Positions 45,487-53,857 of a stretch of 64,000 nucleotides of DNA are shown here, piece after piece. Origin of the DNA: Johnsonella ignava ATCC 51276 (GTDB taxonomy: Bacteria; Bacillota; Clostridia; Lachnospirales; Lachnospiraceae); the NCBI RefSeq assembly GCF_000235445.1, contig NZ_JH378832.1:91457-155456 (forward strand), in the 5' to 3' direction. The translations under genes and the position numbers were made by a program. Position 1 is the stretch's first letter. Each line of letters begins with the position of its first letter. Under the pieces are notes generated by a model that had not been told where the DNA came from, did no database searches, and worked only from the letters and a program-made list of their open reading frames with translations.

Positions 45487-45575
45487 TTATGATACAAGTG
45501 TCAAAAGTATAAAAATTCGATGCAAGCTTGCTTGCAATAGAATTTATTATCTTTTGACACCTATGTCATTTTATT
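45487..45575. repeat. Palindromic intergenic repeat between thiF and thiG
   Basis: About 89 bp. The left arm (TTATGATACAAGTGTCAAAA...) pairs imperfectly with the right arm (CTTTTGACACCTATGTCAT...), with the palindrome GCAAGCTTGC near the centre. The first 29 bases recur exactly at 11351-11379. It would fold as a long hairpin inside the thi transcript. Confidence 0.75.
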
Positions 45576-45639
45576 TTTATATTTTATCCTGATATACTAC
45601 AACCTTGTTTTTTATGCTTTATTCATTGTATTTTATACA

Positions 45640-46326
45640 CTACGCCCCGGTCATACCTGTTAAAAGCCTAAGCACCATATTTGCCTGATGACATGCACAT
45701 ATTCCTACATGCGGTGCAAATAACTGCTGTCCGCTCTCAAGCCCGTTTTTACCGTCTCCGCATATATAAAATCTGTCATTTATTTTTCTTGTTATTATAT
45801 CATTTCCGCTTCCAAGCCCTGCCATACCTGACGATGATATAAGAACCCCGCTCTTATAATATGTAAAGAATCCGTCAACAAATAATGCTTTTGACACTGC
45901 ATCATCAAAGGCTTCACATACTATATTATCATTTTCAAATATATATTTGATATTGCATTTATCTATTTTTATGCTGTCAATTTTTATATCAAGGTAAGGA
46001 TTTATCTCCTCTAATATCTCTAAAAGCGCCTCTGTTTTATATTTCCCAATATCACATAATCTATATTGCTGACGATTTAAATTGCTTAAATCCACTCTGT
46101 CAAAATCAATCAGATGCAGATGTCCCACACCTGCCCTTGCCAAGGCTGTGGCTATAACTGAACCGAGTCCTCCAAGTCCCACTACTGCCACTCTCCCTGA
46201 TGATATCCTATCCTGCACAGCCTTAGTATGCCTTTTGCAAAGCGAAGCATAGATCTCATTATATGTGGGGATTTCATTTAAACTATTATTTTTTTGAATT
46301 TTATCCTTATCTTCACTGTCTTTCAT
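45640..46326 (-). CDS. thiF: ThiF-family adenylyltransferase
   Basis: 228-aa E1-like enzyme that adenylates the C-terminal Gly of ThiS. The nucleotide-binding GLGGLGSVIATALARAGVGHL is followed by LIDFDRVDLSNLNRQQY. The C-terminal segment CACHQANMVLRLLTG is typical of ThiF. It starts 11 bp after thiS; no good ribosome site lies at the usual distance, so translation is probably coupled to thiS. Confidence 0.9.
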   Translation of the reverse strand: MKDSEDKDKIQKNNSLNEIPTYNEIYASLCKRHTKAVQDRISSGRVAVVGLGGLGSVIATALARAGVGHLHLIDFDRVDLSNLNRQQYRLCDIGKYKTEALLEILEEINPYLDIKIDSIKIDKCNIKYIFENDNIVCEAFDDAVSKALFVDGFFTYYKSGVLISSSGMAGLGSGNDIITRKINDRFYICGDGKNGLESGQQLFAPHVGICACHQANMVLRLLTGMTGA

Positions 46327-46337
46327 ATTTTTTTGTT

Positions 46338-46538
46338 TTATCCACCTCCTACAAAGGTTACAACCTCAAGCATATCATATTCACTAAGGATACAATTTTT
46401 ATATCCTGATTTAGGAACTATATTTTTATTTAGCTCAACCGCCGTCCTTGCCATATCATATCCGCTTTCAGAGATATACTCAAAAAGGCTTATACCTCTC
46501 CTTACATCATATTTTTCCCCATTAACTGTAATTTCCAT
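46338..46538 (-). CDS. thiS: Sulfur carrier protein ThiS
   Basis: 66-aa ubiquitin-like carrier. It ends VVTFVGGG, giving the C-terminal Gly-Gly that is adenylated by ThiF and converted to a thiocarboxylate. AGGAGG lies eight bases upstream of ATG. It is the first gene of the thiS-thiF-thiG-thiH-tenI operon and sits directly behind a leader with an embedded terminator. Confidence 0.95.
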   Translation of the reverse strand: MEITVNGEKYDVRRGISLFEYISESGYDMARTAVELNKNIVPKSGYKNCILSEYDMLEVVTFVGGG

Positions 46539-46603
46539 AATAATCCTCCTATCCGGTCAATATTTTCAACTGTTTTTAATATACATTTTTATAAAATATA
46601 AAA

Positions 46604-46709
46604 ATAAAAAAGGTCCACAAAGAACGGTACCCTAGGTGGTGCCCCCCTTTATGAACCATATCTGCCTGACTTAAGCATACCGGCTTTTTAACGCCGCAGA
46701 TTTATTCCG
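46604..46709 (-). promoter_or_regulatory. Candidate HMP-PP (thiS-motif) riboswitch with embedded terminator
   Basis: Leader between a sigma-A promoter and thiS. From 5' to 3': stem ATCTGC/GCAGAT enclosing GGC/GCC; then GGGGGGCACCACCTAGGG; then a hairpin GGTACC...GGACC (46631-46612) followed directly by a T run (46611-46604). No CTGAGA or TGAACCTGA-type TPP aptamer motifs are present. The HMP-PP riboswitch class is found upstream of thiS in Clostridia and has its aptamer embedded in the terminator, as seen here. I recognise it by position and layout, not by an aligned consensus. Confidence 0.65.
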
Positions 46710-46715
46710 ATACAT

Positions 46716-46744
46716 ATTTTAAATTATATATCTGTACTTGTCAA
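46716..46744 (-). promoter_or_regulatory. Promoter of the thiamine operon
   Basis: Perfect TTGACA (46744-46739), 17-bp spacer, TAAAAT (46721-46716) on the minus strand, about 180 bp upstream of thiS. Between here and 46903 nothing else is seen. Confidence 0.85.
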
Positions 46745-46903
46745 ATTTTATTTTAATTAAAATTATATACAAAATCATCTAACAGTTCAGTCGGTATTAT
46801 TAATTATATTGGAATATTTTAATCTTACTTAAAATTCTTTCTCAGTTTTATATAATATATCTAATACCTTGTTAATGCAGAATTGTATAACAGATGATAC
46901 TGA

Positions 46904-48892
46904 TTATCTTTTATTCACAATACCTTTACTTCCAATGTATGTTAACAGGAAGTACAGTCCGTAGATTAGTAATATAAAGATTGCTGTTGCTGATAAACTG
47001 AAACCAATATCTATTTTTCCAAAAAGCTTAATCACTTTATTAACAACTATAAGACCGATCACCGAATGGACTGCAGCAAGCAAAAGTGGTAATAAAAAAT
47101 AACTGAGTATTTGTACAAATAGTGCATGGTTCAGCATGCCCTGCTCCACTCCGAGCTTGTTCAGAAGATCATATCGCTTAATATTGTCAGCTACTTCAGA
47201 GAGCTGCTGTATAGCAAGTATTGCCGCACAGGTAATCATGAAAACGGCACCGAGGTAGATGGCTAGAAATGATATACTCACTTTTGAAACAACAGAAGCG
47301 TCGTATAGCTGTTGCCTGCTGCTGTAATATATAAAAGCTCTTACTTGATCTGATTCAACATTATAATTATCAAGTAAAACACCAAATTCCCTTGCCGCCT
47401 CTTTGTTTACACAATTTATATTCAATACTTTTTTTCCTACATCCATCTTGCCGAGGAAAGAATCTGCAACTACAAAAGTTATACTTGCGTATTCGATATT
47501 TGACAAGACAAAATTTTCAGCGGGAGATAATGGTACAAGAGTATTTCCGGCAAAGTTAAGTTCTATACTTTTATCATAAAATTGTTCTGCCACATCTCGA
47601 GCCATTTCACGATCATATATTATAAGATAATTTTGCTCCGTTAATACAACTTTGCTCATTCCCTTCATTTGTCTTAGTGCATTGTAGTCTGAAATACTTA
47701 TAAACTGCAAAGGAGTTTCTTCATATTTGAACAGTGTTTTAGGAAAATCAAGGCTATAGTCTCCGTATAGTGCTTTTCCATTTTTCATTTTACCTATACT
47801 ATATTCATAGCTATTTGCCACCAGCTTACTGTCTGCTATATCAGACGGCAGTCGACCGGAAATTGTTCCTATATTTTCATCATCATTATAATTATAATCT
47901 ACTAAACTATAATCATAGGGAAATGATGTGCGAATCTCATTGGATAAAAGGCTTTGCATGCTGTATCCGCTGGAGAAAATACTGATAACAAGAAACAGCA
48001 GCAGGCAGATAACCGATATTGAGATAAAATTTGTATTAATTTTACTCGAAAACTGGCGCAAAACAAAAATATTAATATTTTTGTAATAAAACCCTTTATT
48101 GTATTGCATGAACAGGACAATAAATCCTGACAAAGACATAAAAAACAAAACAGTGCCCAAAATCCCCAAAATAATTGATAGTAAGAACCATAAATTGATT
48201 TTGATGATTCCGTTTTTAAGAATAATTGTATATGCTGCTACAAGGCAGAGTAGTGAAAAAACAAATACTGCTGTAGAAATTTTCATACTCTTTATTCTCG
48301 GCATTTCATTTTTTCTTCCACCATAAATCAGATCAATCAACTTAAGCTTACTAATGGAAAATGTATTAAAGAGAATAACTGTAAGAAATATTATTCCGAA
48401 ATAAATTATGCTCTTAACTGCAGCATTATAAGAAAAAATAAACCTGTATGAAGACAAGTCTGCCTCAAATAATTTTGCAGTAAAAATCGACATCATTTGA
48501 GAACCGAATACACCAAGTATCAGTCCTACAACCAATGCCATCAGTGCCATAATTGATGTTTCCAACATAAGAATAATAGAAATACCGCCTTTGTCCATAC
48601 CAAGTGTCATGTATATTCCAAACTCTTTTTTTCTCCTCTTGATAAAGAAGTTATTGGCATATACTATCAGTAAACCCAGAATAACGGATACAAAAACAGA
48701 GAGATAGGACAATATTTTTTGTAATGCTCTCATAGCTGTCTCGGTTGCTTCGGTAACTGTTATAATCTCCTTCTGCGCATAGATTGAGTTAAACATATAA
48801 AATATTCCGACACCAAGAACCAGTGTAAATAAATATACCCCATAGTCTTTGATACTTTTTAAAGCATTTTTGAAAGCAAGTTTACTAAGCAT
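46904..48892 (-). CDS. ABC transporter permease, BceB/FtsX type
   Basis: The 662-aa protein has a first transmembrane helix (about 17-38), three more before residue 165, further helices near 200-300, a large extracellular domain (about 310-510) and a last group of helices (about 530-655). This ten-helix layout with a big loop before helix 8 is typical of BceB, which removes or senses cell-wall-active peptides such as bacitracin. The start overlaps the ATPase gene by eight bases. A two-component system of the matching type is encoded 1.6 kb upstream. Confidence 0.85.
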   Translation of the reverse strand: MLSKLAFKNALKSIKDYGVYLFTLVLGVGIFYMFNSIYAQKEIITVTEATETAMRALQKILSYLSVFVSVILGLLIVYANNFFIKRRKKEFGIYMTLGMDKGGISIILMLETSIMALMALVVGLILGVFGSQMMSIFTAKLFEADLSSYRFIFSYNAAVKSIIYFGIIFLTVILFNTFSISKLKLIDLIYGGRKNEMPRIKSMKISTAVFVFSLLCLVAAYTIILKNGIIKINLWFLLSIILGILGTVLFFMSLSGFIVLFMQYNKGFYYKNINIFVLRQFSSKINTNFISISVICLLLFLVISIFSSGYSMQSLLSNEIRTSFPYDYSLVDYNYNDDENIGTISGRLPSDIADSKLVANSYEYSIGKMKNGKALYGDYSLDFPKTLFKYEETPLQFISISDYNALRQMKGMSKVVLTEQNYLIIYDREMARDVAEQFYDKSIELNFAGNTLVPLSPAENFVLSNIEYASITFVVADSFLGKMDVGKKVLNINCVNKEAAREFGVLLDNYNVESDQVRAFIYYSSRQQLYDASVVSKVSISFLAIYLGAVFMITCAAILAIQQLSEVADNIKRYDLLNKLGVEQGMLNHALFVQILSYFLLPLLLAAVHSVIGLIVVNKVIKLFGKIDIGFSLSATAIFILLIYGLYFLLTYIGSKGIVNKR

Positions 48893-49646
48893 TCAAGTCT
48901 CCTCCTAAAAGAGAGATAACTTCCATAATGCGGTCAAAAAATTCCTTTCGGCTATCTTTACCACGGATTATTTCATTAAATATCTTTCCATCTTTTATAA
49001 AAAGAATCCTTTTGCAATAGCTTGCTGTAAATGCATCATGTGTTACCATCATAATTGTTGCCTTAATCTCCTCATTAAGCTTACGAAAACTTTCCAGAAG
49101 CATACGTGCTGACTTTGAGTCCAGATTACCGGTAGGTTCGTCCGCCAAAACCATAGAAGGATTGGTAACAATGGCACGGGCGGAGGCTACACGTTGTTTC
49201 TGTCCTCCCGACATCTGATAAGGATACTTGGAAAGTACATCGGTTATATTTAAAAGTTTTGCCATATTTTGAATTTCGGAATCGATTTTATTTGCCGGAG
49301 TATGCAATATGGTAAGTGCAAGAGCAATATTTTCCGATGCTGTAAGAGTATCAAGTAAGTTGAAATCCTGAAATATAAAACCAAGCTTTTCACGGCGGAA
49401 CTTAGAAAGTTGCGAGGGTTTAATAGTTGTTATATCACTTCCATCAAGATAGATACGTCCGGCTGTAGCACTGTCAATTGTGGATATACAATTTAACAGA
49501 GTGGTTTTTCCACTGCCTGATGCACCCATAATACCGATATACTCCCCTTCTTCCACTTCAAAGCTTATATCATCAATGGCACGAGTAATATTTCCTTTTC
49601 CACCATAGTATTTTTCAAGATGTTCGACCTTTAATATCGTTTTCAT
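48885..49646 (-). CDS. ABC transporter ATPase, BceA type
   Basis: 253 aa: Walker A GASGSGKTT, Q-loop FIFQDFNLLD, signature MSGGQKQR, Walker B VLADEPTGNLD, H-loop VTHDAFTASYCKR. I use the ATG at 49646 (MKTILKVEHLEKYYGG) because TGGAG lies six bases upstream, inside the first codons of a longer reading from 49658. It is coupled by overlap to the permease gene. A 29-aa small ORF precedes it by 25 bp. Confidence 0.9.
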   Translation of the reverse strand: MKTILKVEHLEKYYGGKGNITRAIDDISFEVEEGEYIGIMGASGSGKTTLLNCISTIDSATAGRIYLDGSDITTIKPSQLSKFRREKLGFIFQDFNLLDTLTASENIALALTILHTPANKIDSEIQNMAKLLNITDVLSKYPYQMSGGQKQRVASARAIVTNPSMVLADEPTGNLDSKSARMLLESFRKLNEEIKATIMMVTHDAFTASYCKRILFIKDGKIFNEIIRGKDSRKEFFDRIMEVISLLGGDLNA

Positions 49647-49671
49647 ATTTTTCTCCATTTCTTTTTTATAA

Positions 49672-49761
49672 TTATTGTACTGATAATTGAGGCAATTGCA
49701 AATATCCGGGCGTAGTAATAAAAATAAAAAAGAATAGAATAATATCAGTAGTTTTTTTCAT
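49672..49761 (-). CDS. 29-aa small hydrophobic peptide ORF
   Basis: ATG at 49761, stop TAA at 49672. The translation begins MKKTTDIILFFFIFITTP, a basic start and about 14 hydrophobic residues, then a polar tail ending LPQLSVQ. GGAGG lies five bases upstream of ATG, better than most genes here. It sits between VanZ and the BceA-type ATPase and would be co-transcribed. It could be a small membrane subunit, a regulatory leader peptide or chance; no family is recognised. Confidence 0.45.
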   Translation of the reverse strand: MKKTTDIILFFFIFITTPGYLQLPQLSVQ

Positions 49762-49802
49762 AATTACCTCCAAAATTTTATTTATTATACCTATATAAAG
49801 CT

Positions 49803-50330
49803 TTACACTGCATACTTGCCGCCTGCTGCTGATGTACGCACTTTTTGCCGCTGTTTTAAGACCGGAAATGCTATATGCTGTACATCATGCCTCTTATCGG
49901 AGCTGATGACAGTAAAGAGTTTCAACATTATAAATCCAATTACGGCACCTAAAGTATTTAAAATCAGGTCATCAATATCAGTGCATCTACCAAAGAACGG
50001 CTGAATAAACTCAATCGTAAGTGATGAGATTATTGCAATAATAAAAATTGTTTTTAATTTACAGGAACGTAATAACATTGGAATCAAGATACCAATAGGA
50101 GCAAACATGATTAGATTCAGGGCAACCTGGTCAAGGTAAAAATTTTTACCTGTAAAAATCGGTTCCCACAGCCAAAAAAGCGGAATCAGATTTACATGTA
50201 GCTTATAGTATCTTAAAAAACCATGTGAGTGCCAAAGCATAGTAAAGTATAAAACTCCCATCACATAAATAGGAAGTACAAGAGCTGCCAGTATATTAAG
50301 TTTTTTATTTTCAAAATGTATAATGTTCAT
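49803..50330 (-). CDS. VanZ-family membrane protein
   Basis: The 175-aa protein has four to five helices. The VanZ-type pattern is visible: HVNLIPLFW, LNLIMFAPIGILIPML, IEFIQPFFGRCTDIDDLILNTLGAVIGF. VanZ proteins affect sensitivity to lipoglycopeptides by an unknown mechanism. AAGGAG precedes ATG. It follows a terminator placed behind the sensor kinase gene, so it heads the small-ORF/ABC transporter transcript and probably belongs to the same antibiotic-stress response. Confidence 0.85.
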   Translation of the reverse strand: MNIIHFENKKLNILAALVLPIYVMGVLYFTMLWHSHGFLRYYKLHVNLIPLFWLWEPIFTGKNFYLDQVALNLIMFAPIGILIPMLLRSCKLKTIFIIAIISSLTIEFIQPFFGRCTDIDDLILNTLGAVIGFIMLKLFTVISSDKRHDVQHIAFPVLKQRQKVRTSAAGGKYAV

Positions 50331-50435
50331 TTTTTACTCCTTTTCTTTTTGTTTTATGGGTATATTATAAGAATATGGGATAGCAACCGCCATTGATTTC
50401 TCTTACATAAAACGAACAAAAATGTAAGATAAAAA

Positions 50436-50470
50436 TACCCTCCTTACCGTTTTGTCCGGTAAAGAGGGTA
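50436..50470 (-). terminator. Terminator of the two-component operon
   Basis: TACCCTCCTTACCG pairs with CGGTAAAGAGGGTA (one mismatch) and is followed on the minus strand by TTTTTATC, 33 bp after the kinase stop. Confidence 0.85.
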
Positions 50471-50502
50471 CATATCATAAGAACATATAATAATAAGTGA
50501 TA

Positions 50503-51510
50503 TCAATTTTCCAGCAGTAATCGTGAATCTTTTGGAAACTTAATAGATATCACGGTTCCATTTTTAGAAAAAGCAGAAATTGAGAGATGCATTTTATTAC
50601 AGAGTTGTTTACACAAATATAAACCTATGCCTGTTGACTTTGCATAGTTTCTTCCATTTGTTCCTGTAAAGCCTTTATCAAATATGCGTGTTAATTCATT
50701 TTCAGGAATACCGATACCATTATCTTCAAGAAAAAACAGGATACTGTCTTTCTCCTCCACTGCAGAAAATTTAAGCTTGAGAGTATTTTTTTTGTATTTT
50801 ATGCTGTTAGTAATAAGCTGACCAAGAACGAATTCAAGCCATTTCGGATCGCCATACACCGTATGCGAAAGGTTATCAAAAGATGGTTCCGCCTTCACAC
50901 CGATAAGCTGCTTTGAGTATTTTTTGAGAACTCCTTTTACCATAGTATCAAGATTAATTTCCCGAATAATATAATCTTTCTCAACATTGGTACTTCGTGC
51001 ATAGTAAAGTGCCTGTTCCACATACCCCTCAATTCTTGAAAGTTCATCTTTTACGGAGAAAGCCATCTCTCCCTTATTATTTTCACAAATCAGATTAATA
51101 CAGGATATGGGGAGTTTTATTTCATGAATCCATGTTTCAACATATTCTCTATATTCATTATTCATATGGCGATATATTGACAACTCATCGCTCATAGATT
51201 TACTCGCTTGTCTTATAACATCTGTTAGAATTGCACCTTCAGCAAATCCGGGTTCAGTTATGACGGAGGAAATATAAAACTTTTTTTCTAAACTATCCAG
51301 ATTATTATACAACTGTGTATAAAAACTGTTTTTTTTAATGTATTCCAGAGCAAGACAGCCGGTGGTAATAGCAATAATGCACAGACATATAAAGATGTTT
51401 GCAGCAGCGTCAATATTAATTGCATTCAAAAGCAATGCAAGAAATAGTATTATTATCGTTTGTGATAATAAAAAAATCCATTTGTCTTTTAAAAATGTAG
51501 ACAGTTTCAT
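50503..51510 (-). CDS. BceS-type sensor histidine kinase
   Basis: The 335-aa protein has two close transmembrane helices (about 12-30 and 35-55) with almost no extracellular loop, typical of intramembrane-sensing kinases that read flux through a partner ABC transporter. The phospho-acceptor His is in WIHEIKLPIS (about residue 133). ATP-binding boxes follow: QLITNSIKYK (N), EDNGIGIPENEL (G1), GIGLYLCKQLC (G2). The start overlaps the regulator stop (ATGA). Its likely partner is the BceAB-type transporter downstream. Confidence 0.9.
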   Translation of the reverse strand: MKLSTFLKDKWIFLLSQTIIILFLALLLNAINIDAAANIFICLCIIAITTGCLALEYIKKNSFYTQLYNNLDSLEKKFYISSVITEPGFAEGAILTDVIRQASKSMSDELSIYRHMNNEYREYVETWIHEIKLPISCINLICENNKGEMAFSVKDELSRIEGYVEQALYYARSTNVEKDYIIREINLDTMVKGVLKKYSKQLIGVKAEPSFDNLSHTVYGDPKWLEFVLGQLITNSIKYKKNTLKLKFSAVEEKDSILFFLEDNGIGIPENELTRIFDKGFTGTNGRNYAKSTGIGLYLCKQLCNKMHLSISAFSKNGTVISIKFPKDSRLLLEN

Positions 51511-52169
51511 ATCAGATACCCCATACCTCGCTTGGTAGAAATGAAATCTTTTACACCAATATCTTCAAGTTTTTTGCGCAGACGGTTCACATTAACAGTC
51601 AAAGTATTGTCGTCTACAAATTCGTCAGATTTCCACAATTCATCCATAAGCTCATCACGGGAAACAATTCTGCCGGCATTTTTATAAAGAACAGACAAAA
51701 TCTTTATTTCATTCTTAGTGAGTTCTACACTACTGTTACAATAAGACACCACGCCTTTAGCCTGTAAAAAATTCACACCTTTGTACTCAATAGAGTCGGA
51801 AACGGTAGTGGCAGTGCTGCGCTTTAAAATAGAAGCGATACGTGCAAGCAGTATTTGAGTATTATAAGGCTTGGTAACAAAATCGTCCGCCCCAAGATTC
51901 ATGCTCATCAGTTCATCCATATCGGTGTTACGACTGGTTACTACAATGATTGGTACTTCCGACTGCTTTCTAATCTCACGGCAAATAAAAAAACCGTCAA
52001 ACTGTGGCAGGTTGATATCAAGAAGTATTAAATCAGGTGCCGCCTTTAAAACACATTGTGTAATGTTTTGCCAGTTTTCACTGTAATCACACTCATATCC
52101 ATATGAGCCCAGCAGCTTTATAAGTTCTGTACGGAGGACTTTATCGTCCTCAATAATAAATATTTTCAC
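51507..52169 (-). CDS. BceR-type response regulator (OmpR family)
   Basis: 220 aa: receiver domain with FIIEDDK, phospho-acceptor Asp in LILLDINLP and Lys in FVTKPYNTQIL, then a winged helix (SYCNSSVELTKNEIKILSVL ... NVNRLRKKLEDI). I choose a GTG start at 52169 (VKIFIIEDD) because AGGAGG lies 12 bases upstream; a longer TTG start at 52199 would include the ribosome site. It should activate the downstream ABC/VanZ unit on antimicrobial-peptide stress. Confidence 0.9.
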   Translation of the reverse strand: MKIFIIEDDKVLRTELIKLLGSYGYECDYSENWQNITQCVLKAAPDLILLDINLPQFDGFFICREIRKQSEVPIIVVTSRNTDMDELMSMNLGADDFVTKPYNTQILLARIASILKRSTATTVSDSIEYKGVNFLQAKGVVSYCNSSVELTKNEIKILSVLYKNAGRIVSRDELMDELWKSDEFVDDNTLTVNVNRLRKKLEDIGVKDFISTKRGMGYLI

Positions 52170-52494
52170 TTTATTTTTATTCCTCCTAAGTAAATGCAAA
52201 AGGGTATTATTATAGAATTTATTTCTTCTTTTATTATGCCCCTATAAAGGATGAATGTAAATAGTGATATTGTCAATAATGATTGGCACATTTAGCACAA
52301 AGATATTTGGCTATGCCGCCTTATCCAAAGCATCATAATATTGTTTACGCTTAACAGCATGGAAGTTCTCAATTGGCAAAGCACATTCTTATGTTATTCC
52401 AGCGGCTAATGAGATATCTCCGGATGAGCACCCTGATTGCAATAATCTTTTATATTGATATAACATAACCATATCGGCTTTTTTATATGAATTA
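52170..52494. other. Intergenic region, possible coding remnant
   Basis: 325 bp. The stretch 52320-52460 is less AT-rich than usual gaps here and has short open stretches on both strands (for example plus-strand AWKFSIGKAHSYVIPAANE without a start), so it may be a decayed gene. I cannot identify a family. The response-regulator promoter should lie here; TTGACA at 52275-52270 has no good partner -10. Confidence 0.3.
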
Positions 52495-53727
52495 TTATTT
52501 AATTTCACCCAGTGCTCTCTTTACCGCTTTTATTATGGCATCTGCACTTGTTGTCGCACCGCTTACCGAATCAACATCCGTACTCTGTTTTTCAAGAATT
52601 GACTGTATAACCTTGTCTCTTGCATCATAAAAATATTCTTCATCATCAACATGTTTGACTATCTTTATATCCTTTATCGCTCCCCCCTCAACAACCACAC
52701 TTACAATAAGTTTCCCATTGTAGCCTATGGCACTTCCCTCATATTCACCATCCTTAAAACCTTTAGCTGTGCTTTGTATATCTTCCTGATCCGGCATATC
52801 CTTTTGATCACTGCCGGTATTTTCACTTACTTTATTTTGAGCCTTAGCCTTGCCTGCATCCGAATCTTCGGCAGTTTTTTCGTTTTTTGTACGTACATCA
52901 CTATTAATACCGGCACTGCCGTATATATAAGTTGAGTATATACATACCCCAAGCATTAAAGCTGAAAATACTGCCGTACTGAGAACAGTCTTATTTTTTA
53001 TATACGCAGGTGCATTAAAGTTTTTAATATCGGCTTCTCCCTTTAATACCTTGGCATTCGCTTTCTTTTTAATATATTTTATTACTCTCAAAGCTGCATA
53101 TATACCGAAAATCAAGGTATAAATATATATGTCAACAAGATATGTAAGTTTTTTTGTAAAAAGCCCTCTTGAAAATATAAGAACTATATGTAAATATAAA
53201 AGTGCATAAAATATATAGGAAAGTCTCTGGAGCTTTTTCCAGTTCTTTCCCGACATCTTTTTTCTTACTGTATAAAACGAAGTAACTGTAAGGGGTACAA
53301 GAAGTATTATCATACATATTGAGAGCACTGCCGCAGCCGCTTCATAGGGCTTTAAAGCCGATATATCCGTAAATAAAAGCATAAAATACCTTTTTCCGTA
53401 AGATATATTATGTATTAAAGTAAACAAAGCGGCTATTATTGCCATCTCACCCCTTACTTTGCTTAATTTTATCCGGAGCTGCGATTTCGACGGAAGTACG
53501 GCTACATACATTACAATTATAAAAATCGCTCCCTGAAACACTCCTCTTACAAGTATTTTATTTATAAACATGACTACAGGTGCCGGCAGCATGTCGTGAG
53601 GCACAAATATAGTAAGTGCCGAGATAAGCACGGTAATAATATAAAATATTGATGCATGTTTTTTAATCTGTTTATTAAATGCTGTAAAAAACCATGTCAA
53701 ACAAATCAGGCATAAAATAAGCTTCAT
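52495..53727 (-). CDS. Ferric-reductase-like membrane protein with FMN-binding domain
   Basis: 410 aa. Six or more N-terminal helices (about 5-225) include a heme-type His candidate in TLIHNISYGKRYF and another in YALLYLHIVLIF. A helix near 250 and a disordered acidic linker are followed by an extracytoplasmic FMN-binding domain (about 320-410). SVSGATTSA at about 387-395 is the flavin-transferase site at which FMN is attached to Thr. Such proteins move electrons across the membrane to outside acceptors, for example to reduce iron. It lies 130 bp behind the Tp47-like lipoprotein gene, with a hairpin between. Confidence 0.8.
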   Translation of the reverse strand: MKLILCLICLTWFFTAFNKQIKKHASIFYIITVLISALTIFVPHDMLPAPVVMFINKILVRGVFQGAIFIIVMYVAVLPSKSQLRIKLSKVRGEMAIIAALFTLIHNISYGKRYFMLLFTDISALKPYEAAAAVLSICMIILLVPLTVTSFYTVRKKMSGKNWKKLQRLSYIFYALLYLHIVLIFSRGLFTKKLTYLVDIYIYTLIFGIYAALRVIKYIKKKANAKVLKGEADIKNFNAPAYIKNKTVLSTAVFSALMLGVCIYSTYIYGSAGINSDVRTKNEKTAEDSDAGKAKAQNKVSENTGSDQKDMPDQEDIQSTAKGFKDGEYEGSAIGYNGKLIVSVVVEGGAIKDIKIVKHVDDEEYFYDARDKVIQSILEKQSTDVDSVSGATTSADAIIKAVKRALGEIK

Positions 53728-53782
53728 AAAATCAAATACTGAAATCCTTTCATTTTCTTGCTTTATTTATAATATCAATTCG

Positions 53783-53817
53783 GGCTGCACATAACTGAAA
53801 AGTATATGCAGCCCGAC
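53783..53817. terminator. Hairpin between the Tp47-like and FMN-binding genes
   Basis: A perfect 9-bp stem CGGGCTGCA/TGCAGCCCG around 17 bases; no T run on the minus side, so it may only reduce read-through or stabilise RNA. Confidence 0.55.
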
Positions 53818-53857
53818 CGGTATAATTAAATTATATTATATTCAATTTATAAGGCTT

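Noticed and set aside
46604..46690. T-box leader (TAGGGTACCG resembles AGGGTGGNACCGCG) or TPP riboswitch
   Set aside because: The T-box core lacks two bases and no Stem I or specifier loop is seen; the TPP motifs CTGAGA and TGAACCTGATCTGG are absent on the transcribed strand. A loose likeness to the latter occurs only on the other strand, which has no gene behind it.
52320..52460. Transposase remnant between the response regulator and FMN-binding genes
   Set aside because: Short open stretches exist on both strands but no transposase motif or terminal inverted repeats could be recognised.
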